The notes beneath the pieces were generated by a model that saw nothing but the letters and a program-made list of their open reading frames with translations, did not search any database and had not been told where the DNA came from. Both the position numbers and the translations under genes were made by a program. From Atrina japonica (Eukaryota; Mollusca; Bivalvia; Pterioida; Pinnidae): a DNA stretch of 64,000 nt. The stretch covers positions 272,501 through 336,500 of the forward strand of contig BROG01000452.1 of the NCBI GenBank assembly GCA_030159075.1. The letters run 5' to 3'. Position 1 is the first letter of the stretch, and each line of letters opens with the position of its first letter. Shown one piece after another: positions 37,151 to 50,474 of this stretch.

Positions 37151-38211
37151 AAATTGCCTCAGTTGTGGTGGACGTGTTGTTCAAAATAGTGTGATACTTA
37201 TTAGGTAAATTGTGTATATAATTTCTGGAATCATTCAATATTTACAATGAACGACGTATAACTGAAGTGACACTTATTTGTTGGCAAGATGGAACGGATG
37301 TTGATGAAATATTTATGGTTTGAAGTTCGATTTATCTAATAAAATGTTACGCCCGATTCTTGGTCTGTACAACAACAATAATAAAGGCGCACCGTTCAAT
37401 AAAGCGTATGACTTATACAGAAATAGGAAACTAAAATAATACATACCATATAAGTACTGTAATGCTGATCAAAGTAAATGTTGAATAAAACTAAAGAGAT
37501 CAGCTTTGAGTGTAATTACAATTCCTGATTGCTATGCACAGTATCGATTTTGTCTTCCGAGATATAATTGGGTGTTAGTATCATTAAAACTTTAACGATG
37601 GACTCTTGTTTCCGCAGGGCAACTACATCACATATACTTATAATGTGCAAAGTTTGTCGCATATCCCGGACATCAAGATGTCATTTTCCATTAAAGTTGC
37701 CAAGCATTAAACATAATTGCAATCATTATATGAGACAACACCTGGTCACTACAAAGCATGCCCTTTCACCTTCTCCAATATCAAGACCCCGGTAAAGGTG
37801 ATCATTTGGAATACCTTGTCATCCGTTGCAGATAATGCTACAACGAATCATCAACAATGTAAGTTTCGACAAAAGAGGAACAGGCTTAATATTGCTTAAC
37901 ACAGTTAAAATGTAAGTTCAATGTGTAACAAGGACAAAAGGAATACAAACATAAAAGAGACTCCAATATGATACCTTCTCTCAACTCTAGAATTCCCATA
38001 GATGTATGTATATCAAACAATGTTATTATATTCTTTTTTTTCTTTTTTCTCCCATGTTTCCAAACATTTTAAGTCTATTAACTTGTAACTGAGTGGTTAT
38101 TTTCCGACTTTGTCTGCAGTATTCCAAATGCAAAGCTCCTCTGTGTCGCACAAATTCAACAAAAATGTAATTTACATGTCCGGCTAACATTTTTTGGATC
38201 GTTGCTAAATT
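37151..38211. other. Unassigned; source of a sequence copied into the AT-rich block
   Basis: No gene was seen. 38012-38093 (from ATCAAACAATGTTATTATAT to GTAACTGAG) recurs in part at 38601-38674 and 40033-40080 within the A+T-only tract. Confidence 0.5.
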
Positions 38212-38345
38212 CTTATTCCTCCATGGCACCTGATCCCACCTCTTGGTTTCCAGAGGTCCGTGTTTGTCCATTTTTACCGGATTTGTATCTATGTCCTGGA
38301 CATCCTATTGATTTATACTTTGGTATCTGAGATTTTTATATTGTA
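38212..38345 (+). mobile_element. Naiad-type 3' end, well preserved
   Basis: About 134 bp, close to the 21720-21850 reference: TCCTCCATGGCACCTGATCC, CTCTTGGTTTCCAGAGGTCC, CTATGTCCTGGACATCCTAT and CTTTGGTATCTGAGATTTTT. The low divergence suggests a recent copy. Confidence 0.9.
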
Positions 38346-38394
38346 AATGGGTGTCTATGATTCGCGTTTAGTTGATCATAGCATTATCGAACCA

Positions 38395-38901
38395 TTAACT
38401 TTATGATATAAATAAAAATTATATTAAAATTATTATAAATTTAATATTAATTAAAAAATAATATTAATATATTAATTTTTATTAAATAATTTAATTATAA
38501 TTAAAATTTATAATTAAATATTTATTAAATTATTAATATTAAAAAAAATATATTAAATAATAAATTATTATTTATATATTATATTATATATATTAATTAT
38601 ATCAAACAATGTTATTATATTCTTTTTTTTTCTTTTTTCTCCCATGTTTCCAAACATTTTAAGTCTATTTAACTCATATAATTATATAATATAATATATA
38701 AATTTAATAATTTATATTTTCTATATTAATTATTTATATATTTATATAAATATTAAATTAATTATATTAATTTATATTAATAGTATTAATAATTATAATA
38801 TTTGTAATAATTATTATATTTTTACTAATTAAATATATTTATAAAATTATATTTATAAATTTATATAATATTATATTATATAATCTAAAATTAATATTTT
38901 T

Positions 38902-38952
<51 letters not shown>

Positions 38953-40030
38953 TATGGTATATAATATAATATAATAAATATTTACATATTATTAATTTAT
39001 TATATGAATATTTTTTTATAAAATTTATTTTTTAAACGTAAAAATATATAATAATATAATTTTTTATTTATTATAAATTTTATACTAGCAACATGATTTG
39101 TCTATGATTCGCGTTTTAGTTGATCATAGCATTATCGAACTTAATTATAATTTATAAATTAATTATGAATTAATATTATATATAAAAATATTAATATAAA
39201 TTTATTTTATATATTATTATAAATAAATTATTAAAATTATAATATATGTATATTAGAAGAAATATATATAGTTTAATATTATATTATTTATTTTTTAATA
39301 TTTATTTTTTATTTTTAAATTATTTATTTTAAAATAAAATAAATTAATAATAATAAGTAATAATTAATATTAAATATAAATATTATATAATAAATAATTT
39401 ATAATATTTATATTATATTATTTTATAATACTAATTTAATATATATATTTATAATATTTTTATTTAAAATAATAAGAAAATATTTAATATAATATATAAA
39501 ATAATATTATTTATATTATGTTAATATTTTATTATTATATAATTTATAAAGATATACATTGTTAAATTAATATTTTTTTTATATTAAATATAAATTACTC
39601 ATATTATTTATGTAATATTTATTTATAATATTTATATAAAAATATATATTAAATATATTTTTAATATAATATTAATAAAATAAATTATATTATATATAAT
39701 AATAAAATTATATATATTATATATTTATTATAAATATTGTTAAATATTTTTTTCAAAATAGTAAAATAACAAATAAAATTTTTATAATTATAATCTAATT
39801 AAAATATATAAAGAAATAATTATTAAATTAATTTATATTTCAATAAAATTATTTTTTATATATATATATTTTTTTATATTATTTATGAATTTATATAATA
39901 TGATATATTATTTTTATAATATTATTTAATCCTTATTAAATAATAATTTAAATTTTATAATTAATGTAATTATTTATAAAAATATAATAATATTATAATT
40001 TATTAAATATTATTAATAATAAATTATAGC
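38395..40030. repeat. Near-pure A+T tract with copied islands of flanking DNA
   Basis: About 1.6 kb with almost no G or C, including a T run at 38904-38947. The only complex islands are 38601-38674 (copy of 38012-38080) and 39087-39141, which joins AGCAACATGATTT (also at 40077) to a copy of 38352-38393. A further partial copy lies at 40033-40080. There is no coding signal. Both a real AT-expansion with template switching and a poor-quality assembly consensus are possible. Confidence 0.85.
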
Positions 40031-40090
40031 AAACAACATGTTTCCAAAATTTTAAGTCTATTAACGCTGTAACTGAGCAACATGATTTAG

Positions 40091-40520
40091 TACTTACAAT
40101 AACCTTCTACAAATTTGACAAGGCTGAAACTTTAAAGAATATGTGAAACATGAGCACATAATTGTAACGGAATTAAAGCCAATATCACCTACACGGCAAA
40201 AACTTGATCAATTTTAATCATATTATCCTTTTTATTTTATTATGTGGAAATGTTTAACAGCCGGAGGTACATTAAAAAACATGAGGTTTAAACTGTGTTG
40301 TTTATCCGAGTGAGAGACAAAGAAAAAAGACAATCGAAATATATCGAAAACCGTTCAACAAAACATCGATGTTTAAGTGTCAGCTCTCTATGATAAGGAC
40401 GTATGCTATACTAGACAAATATAATACAGCACTGGCGCTCCACTGAAATACTGATATCTGCCAGTCACACGTTGTAATATATAATTGATAGAAAATTTAA
40501 GATAGATGTACGTCAGTATC
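40091..40520. other. Unassigned
   Basis: No supported feature. Confidence 0.5.
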
Positions 40521-40777
40521 GGGCCGGCCTGGCTCAGTCGGTAGCGCTCTCGGCACTTGATCGTGAGTTCGAGTCCAGTTGGCGGCAGGTTGGTTTTCTG
40601 TCCTCCGGATCAGACAGTAAAAATCGAAGTCCCGTGTTGTTGGCACGTTAAAGAACCCTGTCTGTTCAATGACCGTAAGTGCCAAGCATATGCCAAAATT
40701 TTAAGCCCTTCACTGCATTTGGTGACTTGTCCATATGAGTGAAATATGCTTGAGTGGGACTTTAACAACAAACAACA
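40521..40777 (+). mobile_element. SINE family A, full length
   Basis: GGCCGGCCTGGCTCAGTCGG head, box B-like GAGTTCGAGTCC, body with GGCACGTTAAAGAACCC, tail GAGTGGGACTTTAACAACAA. Confidence 0.9.
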
Positions 40778-40904
40778 TCCGTATCACACCTGAAGGACAT
40801 TCATGACAACATCACAGCATTTATTTAGTACTCAAGTAAAAATGAGGAAGTATCAATGGATAGGCGACACTACTAGATCTTCAAAATACGACAAATTAGA
40901 TTTA

Positions 40905-41000
40905 AAAAATAGATCAACACGTGAATCCACAACGGGATAAGATCAGGTGTTCGGAGGAAGTGAGCGTCCCCTTATAGCATGTCACACCCGTAGCGAATGT
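40905..41000 (-). mobile_element. Naiad-type subfamily 2, 3' UTR fragment
   Basis: AATCCACAACGGGATAAGAT, CAGGTGTTCGGAGGAAGTGA, and GCATGTCACACCCGTAGCGA match the segments at 14090-14160 and 15060-15140 in order. Confidence 0.6.
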
Positions 41001-41507
41001 CACATAATGAGGTGAAATGTATGTACATTAATTGACTTTGAAAACTTATCCGACCTGCAATCCCGCCCCTGACACGTCACACATGATACTAATGCGAAAT
41101 TACAAATATAGAGATCACAGAACAAAATATCAGCATGTTCTAGAAAATCACATTAGGAGATTCAAGATCTCTGTAATTTGTCTTAAATATAAAAAAGATC
41201 CGATTGCTACTCTAGAAGGAATAAAACAATATTATATATTCATAATCTGTATACGCGCATTGCACTATATTATATGTACTAATTATATAACATGTCATAT
41301 ATAGACATACAATGTAGATGTTCCTGAACATGAAACGAACACGCTGAGTAGAGAGTCACCACGTGACCTGCAAAACGTAACCTTTTATAAATAGATCGAT
41401 GTGTTAGGTGTTTCCCACGATTAATTAACTAATTGGTTGGAATAGGACTTTAAATATACGACAAAATTCCATGCGAATACGCATTAAGTGAGTTCAGAAA
41501 CGTTCAG
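41001..41507. other. Unassigned
   Basis: A 90-codon frame at 41032-41304 has no domain and is treated as chance. Confidence 0.45.
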
Positions 41508-41693
41508 TAAAAACTGGAGCTCCCGTGTCACAGTAGGTGTCGGCACGTTAAAGAACCCTCACTGCTGAATGGCCATAAGTGCCGAGCATAGGCCAAACTT
41601 TGAAGCCCTACACCGGCATTTGGTGACGTCTCCATATTAGTGAAATATTCTTGTGTGGGACGTTAAACAACAATTATCAAACAAACAAACAAA
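41508..41693 (+). mobile_element. SINE family A, 5'-truncated
   Basis: It begins within the body at CAGTAAAAACTGGAGCTCCC, lacks the tRNA head, and ends GTGGGACGTTAAACAAC followed by an AAAC-rich tail. Confidence 0.9.
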
Positions 41694-41844
41694 CAGAAAA
41701 CAGAGGTATCCTTTTGATGTGTTTAACTAGGTAACATTATACGGATAACGCACTTCCCTTTCCGCTATTAAATATTTCAAGATTAAGAATAAATCTTGCT
41801 TTTTTCTACAAGACAATCACCATTAAGTATCAAATTACGCATTA

Positions 41845-41970
41845 AACCTTTTCATGGCAGCTGATCCAACCTCGTGCTTTCCAGAGGTCCGTATTTGTTT
41901 ATTTTACCGGATTTGTATCTATGTCCTGAACATTATATTGCTTTATACTTTGGTATCTGAGGCTGTTTAT
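41845..41970 (+). mobile_element. Naiad-type 3' end
   Basis: CATGGCAGCTGATCCAACCT, GCTTTCCAGAGGTCC, ATCTATGTCCTGAACAT and CTTTGGTATCTGAGG blocks in family order. Confidence 0.82.
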
Positions 41971-43544
41971 GTTTTAATCACGCTATCAATGAAACATAAT
42001 TTTTGTCCCTGATATACAACATATCAAATGATAGGTAATGGAAAAATAGCGCGACTTATTATATGAACGATTGTAATCACTTTTCGGAGAATCTTAAAGT
42101 CCCCGTCATTTTATGAAATTTCGCCCAGGTCTGAAACTCTAAATCTTTTTTTTAACACTCCGTATCCCACATAATACCTCGTGCCATTAGAGGTATGCCA
42201 AGAACTGGTAATTTATGTGAAATGCTGGACGTGATATATTTTTAGATTAAATAGAAAACTGAAAACTTTTATTAAATGTGACATAGTGATAAGAATTTTT
42301 AATAGTAGTGTACGCCACACTCAACAGTTTTTTCAATTATATTATGGCGACTATTTTTAAAAATAAAGGAAAGACAAACCTGAATTTAGGTAATAGCTGC
42401 GCTCCTTGCGCTGACCAGAAGTGCGAGACTTCATACAGAAACCACTTAACCTCGAAGGTCCAAATTTATAAGAGAACAGAAAAAACATTAAGTAGAGAAT
42501 TACTAGACAAAAACCACTATTTGCCTCATCACTTACCTCTTCCTTGTTTAAGCTTCCCCTCTGCCCTTTTTCCCTCAGTCTTTAACACAAACACTTCTTG
42601 TACAACTCATACAGTGAGTCTGGTGAATCTGTATATTTTACCTGAATCAAAATATTATCCACATTAAAACAAATCAACTACATACCTTTACATTGAACAA
42701 ATAAAATTTATCTTAACACAAAAAACTGCACTATTGCCATATTGTCTGGCATTTTAAATTACTTAATATTACTTTCACAAATACACACCGATACTCCAAA
42801 CTATTGCAGAGTATTCCTGTTTCATGTTTATATTCTATCTTATATGGTAAGCTGATCATAAAGACCTTTTATTTTCCCCTGTTGAAAAATCTCATAAAAA
42901 TCAGGAAATTACATTTCCACTTAAGCCGCTGTAACAGGTTACACTACTGCTGTAAGTCGCCATTGATCTCGACTGCTTGTATGGCATAATTATTTGATGT
43001 TGTTTTACGAGATCACACTTATACAAGTAAAACACTAATGGGGTAAGCGCCAATTAGTCATTTTATGTCAGGTAGTTCAAGTGAGTCTACAGACAGAATC
43101 TATAACTATAGTTTACGATGACACCATACAGACATGTTTAGATATAAATCGAATCCGAAATGTGTCGTACAATTCCAATTCTCACAGCTGTTTATCTACC
43201 CTCAACATTTATAATCATATGTATTTATGTTTGGTGTATTGCTGTTTTATGATAAACATGGGAAATACGCGTGTAATATAGGGTTAATTAACTGAAGCTC
43301 ATATGCCAAAATAATTGCCTTTTTACAAGGACCGTATTTCAAGGTAAATTGGCGCAAGTTTGAGCCCTGCTGGAAACGGAGCATATTTTGTGAAGAGATT
43401 GCTAAATAATTCATGAAAGACCACAGACCTTTTCGTGGTTACAGTATAACCTTAATCTTTCTCCCTATCCACCATTAAGCAAATGTACTGACACGAGTTG
43501 ATGAGAATGGGTAACATTCATAGGGATAATATATTAACGTTATC

Positions 43545-43547
<3 letters not shown>
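41971..43547. other. Intergenic; SINE D scrap near 42310-42350
   Basis: TACGCCACACTCAACAG near 42311 resembles TACGCCACACTAGACAA at about 54330, the 3' end of SINE D. The 119-codon frame starting at 42308 overlaps that scrap and has no domain. No other feature. Confidence 0.4.

Positions 43548-43614
<67 letters not shown>
43548..43614. repeat. (TA)n microsatellite
   Basis: The TA run ends exactly at the 5' terminus of the MITE at 43615. Confidence 0.96.
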
Positions 43615-43620
<6 letters not shown>

Positions 43621-43889
43621 GTTTCAAAAAACATGTCCCAACTTCAAATGTCCATAACTTTGCGCAATTAATTGAATTTTGGAGAGATTTAGATCTTAAT
43701 TTACAATTTATGATTATTTAAACCAAAATCCTAAAAGGTCATAACTATTTACTGTGTATGAATTAAAAGTTAAAAACCAACAAAATTGTTATGAAACACT
43801 TTTTAATATGATCTATCCCTTAGTTTAATATGTATCTTTAACATATTTTATTGAATGGTAAAGTCGGGACATGTTTTTGAAATACCCTG
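43615..43889. mobile_element. Tc1/mariner-like MITE
   Basis: 275 bp flanked by TA at 43613-43614 and 43890-43891. The inverted ends read AGGGTGTTTCAAAAAACATG and AGGGTATTTCAAAAACATGT, continuing into TCCCAACTT/CCCGACTT (about 28 bp). TA target sites and AGGGTGTTTC-type ends are usual for Tc1/mariner. No transposase is encoded, so it would depend on one supplied elsewhere. Confidence 0.85.
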
Positions 43890-43891
43890 TA

Positions 43892-44584
43892 GTTTCGGTT
43901 ATATCATTTATCAGTTTAAAGCCAGTTCGGGAAACCGACTAAACTACATGTTGGGTGGTATCAGCAGTTTGCATGCAGTTCAAAGCAGGCAAAGATGGCG
44001 GCAAAGACGTAGCGGTAATGAAACAGGTGAATAACATGCTATGAAACTCTTCATTTTAGCAATAAAGTTTTGAGAACTAAGGTTTAATAAAAATTGAATA
44101 ATATATACATACTATAAAATCCGTCAAAATGCCCGTTAAAAATCATGTTAAAAACATACACCAAAACCGAAACCAGTTTTTATGTTCTATGAAGTCTTCA
44201 TCTTCACGGCCAGATGTAAATGTAAGGGAGAGATTCGAAATCTAAACAAAGTTTAATCACGAAATATCACACAGACTATGTATATACTTTTTCATCCTAA
44301 TGATACTACATGTAAGTTTATCGTTGTCAGTAGAAAATATACGCAGTGCATTACTTACAATAAAAAAGAACACGATGGGTTTCTGTTTACGTTTGCATAA
44401 CTCATTAGCATTGCGCGTTAGAATATATGAAACAAAACATCTAAGAGAATGTGTATAAGTATACACATATACACAAAATCGAAAATATTTACAAACATTC
44501 GAAAGCTTATATGAAAAGACGAACTTATGAAAACGGCGTGAGCAGAAAATCACTTGCACTATCCCCCCAAACAACATTGTTATA
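43892..44584. other. Unassigned
   Basis: A 112-codon minus frame (44257-44595) has no domain and partly runs into the adjacent element. No other feature. Confidence 0.45.
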
Positions 44585-44995
44585 AAAAATCTCAAATACC
44601 AAAGTATAAATCTTTAGAATGTCCAGGACACAGATACAAATCCGGAAAAAAATGGACAAACACGGACCTCTGAAAACCAAGAGGTGGGATCAGATGCCAT
44701 GGGGGAGTAAGGATCCCCTGTTGACCGGTCACACCCGCCGTGAGTTCACAGTCAAGTCCAAATGAAATATGTGAGGAACGAATCCTCGTCACAATTGGTA
44801 CTGACGTCTCAACAACTGTAAACGAAAAGGCAACTCAACATTTCACCCAGTGAAACAGAGTTATCGCAAACAAGACTATTATACCAACCGTAAAATTCGC
44901 TGAACGTTGACATCAAACGCGGTTTTCGATATCCCTGTGTCAATAATTTGGAGAGTCTGCACGCTGACAATTTGATGTGCCATCTACTCGTAAAC
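44585..44995 (-). mobile_element. Naiad-type element (subfamily 1), RT C-terminus plus 3' end
   Basis: On the minus strand LSKLLTQGYRKPRLMSTFSE and FYGWYNSLVCDNSVSLGEM (about 44965-44830) precede the 3' UTR, which runs to the common terminus near 44590. Truncated just upstream of the LLTQGY block. The colinear relative is 21235-21850. Confidence 0.85.
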
Positions 44996-46731
44996 ATTAT
45001 CATATGGATGAAAACTATTGAGTTTGGCGTAAAACACCATTCAAAGGACAGGAAACACGTTTCAGCTGCCGTGGCATGGGGCCTCTAATTTATGTCATAT
45101 CTAATTGACCAAATCAGACCATTAGCGAAACAAGAGTCAGTACATTTTTAAAAATTATATGAGTCCTTCGTCGCAATAAACGTTATATTGAGATATTCTA
45201 CAGACAAATCAGTAATCATACCTTCTCACTTATCTCTTTTCAGTATCAATTCACATCCCTGATGTTCTTTGTATAATAATATAATGAATTGCGCCATACG
45301 GACTAGAAAGCGATATTAAATGTATGTTTTCTAAAACTTCTGTTTTATGATTCATTATATTTCTGATACAAGAAAAGAGTTGGGTTTTTATCGATTACAT
45401 AAATATAAGATCGATAAAATAAAAACTTAAGATAAAAGTATTAGCAATCTAGAGAAATCTTTAGCAAAATGAGTAATACGCAAATCAGTGTGTTAAAATA
45501 TCATGATAGTGATTCATAGCTGCTGGAGTGTCACTGATCATTAACATTCAAAAGATGTCAAATTTAATGTCAATAACGTCCAGAATACGCAATAAAACAT
45601 CATTTTCAGAGACGTTTTCTGCTATTTTTTTCAGTATTACAAATATCAACGGATTTCTATTATAATGGTTTTGTGTGTGTACACATCTATCTACATATCA
45701 ATTTCTCTCTCCGATCTCTTCTAAACCATATGGTCCTTACACTTTATTTTAAAATGAATAATACACTGGGAGAAACGGATATGAAAATGAATTCCTATAC
45801 TAATGTGTTCCATAAATAATGTTTTATTATTCATTATAATTCAATCAACTGTGAACCGTCTGCTCTTTAGGAGTAATTTATTTTTTTACTTCAAACGTAT
45901 TGGATCAATAAGGTAGACATTAATATATCCAAAAGCCTTAACGAAACTTCGTAAATGAAGCAATAAAGCATATCATCCCGCGATACAAAACTGTAGTGAA
46001 TTAATTTAAGGTTGAATACCACAAGCAATGGCAAACGTACATATACATGATATCAAATATCAAGTTTATATCTTTGGCGACATGTTCTAGGCACGAACGC
46101 CCGGATGCGAGAAACACCGAACAAGAATACTGTTCTCGCTACAAATTTCCACACCAACCTTTTAACAGGATTGGGAAGAACTAAACATGGCGAACCAAAA
46201 CTATTGCAGTTTTTATCTTACTCGTGTTCAAGTTCATCATTTAATTCTCCATCGTGTACTCGGTGATAAAGCGATATCTGATGAGAACATGATCTTGCAC
46301 TACTCTAGAGTCACCAAACTGTGTCCGCCAAAGGACACCACGTGATCATATATGACAGTCGTCTGCAAGCAATTTCATCGGCTATAATAAAAAAAACCGC
46401 TGTCATGTCGGTCTATAATGATAAAAATATTTTGCAGGTCGGCCTTTCGCAACCAAAATCGGCAATTATTATTTTGATTATATCTTTGTTTGTTAACCTT
46501 CTGCACGGCGCTGGGCAAAATCTTTATTTCCCATTCATATGAACAACACTGACTGCAATATTTGATTTCCCATCAATGTGTATTGTACATTTTGAATTTT
46601 GAACATTTCTTGAAATAGCAATACATTTCATCATAAGACTAAAATGTTTGCAACAGAACCAACACTTCTTGTTGCACCGTAATTTAAAAACAACATTCAA
46701 AACAAATAGCTGAGCTTGAATATTAACTGAA

Positions 46732-46734
<3 letters not shown>
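44996..46734. other. Intergenic, nothing recognised
   Basis: No domain, RNA gene or repeat relative was noticed. Confidence 0.5.

Positions 46735-46805
<71 letters not shown>
46735..46805. repeat. (TA)n microsatellite
   Basis: A pure TA run of about 70 bp. Confidence 0.96.
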
Positions 46806-46810
<5 letters not shown>

Positions 46811-47014
46811 CAACTGTGCACACCAAATTTCTCACAACTTTTCTTTGTCTGCAAAGACATATGTAAATAATTTCATAAATTAATCAGGCAATGTTCGGAA
46901 TTCGCAGGTCTTTGTGTGTAGGGATTGTCTCAACCACTGGACGACGGGTATCCAACAGTTTAGATAGGTATATTATCACTTTGTATATAATCAGGTTGAT
47001 GCTACGTAATTTAG

Positions 47015-47340
47015 GAATCCGCGGTGGAGGAAATCCCACATGGAATTTTTGCTCAAGCATCCCCCTTATGGAGGTGACTTGAAACCCGGGATTCCCCTCT
47101 TTCCAGTCGATATATAGGCCACAATAGGGTTAACACTTTAATTGTACAAAATATATTTATGGGTTTTATTTTATATAGGTTAGATTAAGGCAAAGATAGG
47201 CATTAGAATAAGATAGTTAGTTGTCATAGATGAAGGGGATCCCACCATGGACTTTTCTGTCCAAGTATTACCCTTATTGTGATGTCTTGCCAAACGGGTA
47301 ACCCCTCTATCTAGCGATATATAGGTCAGAATAGGATATT
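47015..47340. repeat. Two diverged direct repeats, spaced about 210 bp
   Basis: Units at about 47025-47125 and 47238-47335 share GGAAATCCCACATGGA/GGGATCCCACCATGGA, CCCTTAT, a CCCCTCT block and GATATATAGG-C-AGAATAGG endings. Confidence 0.65.
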
Positions 47341-47687
47341 ATACGTATGGGGTATGTTTTTTATCTTATAAAAGGTCGAAAAATTGACGAATACTAATTA
47401 TTAAACGACCATTCACCGACAACGTTTACGCCGCATAAGTCGGAATTTCTTACGACTACCGATTATTTAGTTTGTAGAATATAAAGGTTAAATATATTCA
47501 TTATTATTATCAAATGAAAAGAAAAGGTGCAATGAATTGTAGGAGAGTCATTAATGATGTTTGTATTGTAGGTGAAAAGGCAAGATCGGAACTTTATCTC
47601 GAAAAATATAAATCCGGAACTCGACGTATGTGACCCGTTATACAGTCCATTTTTATACGACCAAAAGGAGGTGAGCGGTATGTCTGT

Positions 47688-48112
47688 ATTGGAAGGGGAG
47701 GACTTCTTTTACAACACGTCGATTGCGATCCGGAATTGACCAAACCGATACGGTTCGTGAATTAGTTTTATGAACATGCGCAAAACGTACTTTGGATAGC
47801 GATAAAGCCAATCGTTGGTTGGAGGTTGTCGAAATGAGCACTCGTGAATCGTGCAAGTCCCTACTTGTGAACATTATTTCCTAATTGTTTTATATAAAAT
47901 CTGTTTTTGAGTATTTTTAATAAAAAAAACTATACATTCCATATTTGATTGCCCTTTCTGCAATAAATAAATCATGTTAATATGAATTTAACGAATTAAA
48001 AAAAAATGTGCTCGTCTGCTTGTTTTCAGGCACGTGCGGTAATACTAATATTCTGTACAAAACGGACTCATTTCCGGATCGTAATCGACGGGTTGTAAAA
48101 GAGGTCTTCACT
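47688..48112. repeat. Inverted repeat with ~45-bp arms
   Basis: TTCCGGATCGTAATCGACGG (plus strand from about 48071) pairs with its inverse near 47738-47719 (TTCCGGATCGCAATCGACGT on the minus strand). Homology runs on through GTTGTAAAAGA-GTC. The spacer is about 330 bp with no coding capacity. Confidence 0.7.
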
Positions 48113-48294
48113 ATTGAAAGACGCTGGATCGCCTACCAGTTTTTTTTTCCCTCTAACTGATCAAAATAAAGTAATTTATTCTGTCTTTTCAAACAATTTC
48201 ATAAAATATTTCACGTGATCTTGATGAAAACAAGATGGACTTAGAATTTTACGACTGCCTAGACCCAGTTAACTTTGTCGTAAACCGGTTTGCT

Positions 48295-48441
48295 TTGTTT
48301 GTTTATTGCTGTTTAACGTCCCACTCAAGAATCTTTCACTCATACGGAAACGTCACCAGTTGCCGGTGAATGACTTAAAATTTTGGCCTATGCTCGGCAC
48401 TGAACGCCATTGAGCAGTGAGGGTTCTTTAACGTGCCAACA
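48295..48441 (-). mobile_element. SINE family A, 5'-truncated
   Basis: On the minus strand it runs from GGCACGTTAAAGAACCCTCA to GAGTGGGACGTTAAACAGCA plus an AAAC-rich tail. Confidence 0.88.
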
Positions 48442-50474
48442 GCGTTTATGAAACGGTCGGTAATCGTAGTATTGGATTTACGACATTATATAAAACGATG
48501 CCAAGGACCGACAACTGCTGTGCACTTGAACTTATTTAAAATGTCGTTTGTTTGTGTCATGAATCAGTTTTACTGCAACTGTAGTTGTCTTTGTCATACT
48601 GCTGAGTCAGACCTCTTCTCTTTTTTAAATTAAGTTATTGATTTTTGCCTTGCTTATTCTGGGTTCTAGTATTATAGAACATTTCTATTTATACAAAATT
48701 GCTATTTATTCATTTTCCGAACTGGGATAGCTATATAGCATCATCTTATTCGAAGTTATCGACAAAAGACCCACTTCCTTAGAAAATGATATTTCACTAA
48801 TTTCTATAATTACCTCCCTTATAATTAATTGTGACGGTTACTTATAAAATCTCAATGTTATTATTAAAAATAACGTATTGTCAATCAAACAAAATACATG
48901 TATTCACGTTCGGCACATCAATTCCTAACAGCCTGGAGTGGACATCCAGCAGATTATTTTACTTTATACTTAAATCCCTACTGTTACAAAATGTGTTTTT
49001 GAAACACAAATGGCCCCGGTCCAAACTTTATATGTAAGCGGGACGGCATTACGGACAGACGGATAAACAGACGGACAATCGGACGATCCAAACACCATAT
49101 ACCCTTGGCGAATCTTTCAGGCCGGGGGCTAAAACAAGCAACGGTTGTGGAGAAGTACAAAACTGCGTCAGCCACGTTAACACCAGGGAAACCATATTTA
49201 TCGACATTTCTGATCACAAAACACTAACTGAAGACATCCGGTCATTGTTTTGTGTCAAGGTTTGTAAAAAACCGCGAAGTAATTCATGACAAAAAGTCGG
49301 AGGTATAAAATAAGAATAACAAATGGCAGCTACTACAACAGTTTGTCCGAAACTTCGGCTCTGGTGAACAATAAAGCTCATATTCCGTTCGCCTTCCGGT
49401 TCAGATGAGCTTAGAATAGCCATACTTCTTCACAGGGCAAAACCGATGAACTTCCCAACAAACCGACGTACGAAGCAATGACTGGGACTGCTCAAAATAG
49501 ATCTATCTTTGTGGGAAACTATGTTGTATAAGAATGTAAAATGGAAAGGCAATTTAATATTCTTCATTAACACACTTCGAGGAAAATTTAAACTATGTTT
49601 AACAGGACGTGCTTTTAACCAAATTTGTTTCAATCAGTTTAGTCCCATATTTGAATAAATTTGAACGAATTTCGATTTTTTCATAATTCGTATTTTTCAA
49701 GGTGAATTCTTTCAGATCATGAACAATCTACAAGTTAACTATATTCTGAGCCATGTTTGGTCAGGAATTTCAAAATGAATTTGTAAAGCAACCAATCGTC
49801 AAAATAAAAAATATTTAACTGATACAATCAAAAAAAGAAAACAGTTTATCCTATATGTTTGGTCGCTTTAGTTTTTAAAACACTCTTCCTACGGGAATCT
49901 CTGTGTTATCCATGCAATGTCAAATAATTGACGTTATGTGACGTCATGTGAGCTATTATTAATATTCTCGCGCCTGTCTTGACAAAACAGTTATATGAAT
50001 GGGGAAAACTCCCACTATATTTTATTGTCGTAAGGGATCGGTGATTGTGTATTAACAGATCAGTCAGCCAGACTACATCAGTATGACCAATAAACGTTCC
50101 CTTTCTTTTACATCCGCTCTCAAACTTCGAAAGATGGCCGCCATAACATATAGCAAAAATCCCGCAGTTAATTTAAGTGCGAATATAACGTACAAAACGG
50201 ATTAATTTTTATTAGTCATTGACATGGATTTTTAATTCAGTATGTATAGGATACCGCTACATTAAATTGGCTCAGACTATAACACATTTTCACATTATTT
50301 CCAAACGAGTTCGAACCAGAGCTTAACAGAGATTAGCCCCATCGTAAATCGTAGCATGATGCAATATCAGCTCTGGCACAGACGCCCCCAAAATTTATTA
50401 TGTGACAATTGTTATGAAATCATACCTCAGACACAATATCTGTAAACAAAATATATTAACTGTACAGGTCTACA
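48442..50474. other. Intergenic; repeat tail near 49010-49140
   Basis: CGGACAGACGGATAAACAGA and ACACCATATACCCTTGGCGA near 49050-49115 resemble the GGACGGAC-type tails of the dispersed repeats elsewhere in the window. Three consecutive short minus frames (48984-49633) show no domain. No gene is supported. Confidence 0.4.

Noticed and set aside
42308..42667. 119-codon plus frame
   Set aside because: It begins in a SINE D scrap and has no domain or conserved pattern.
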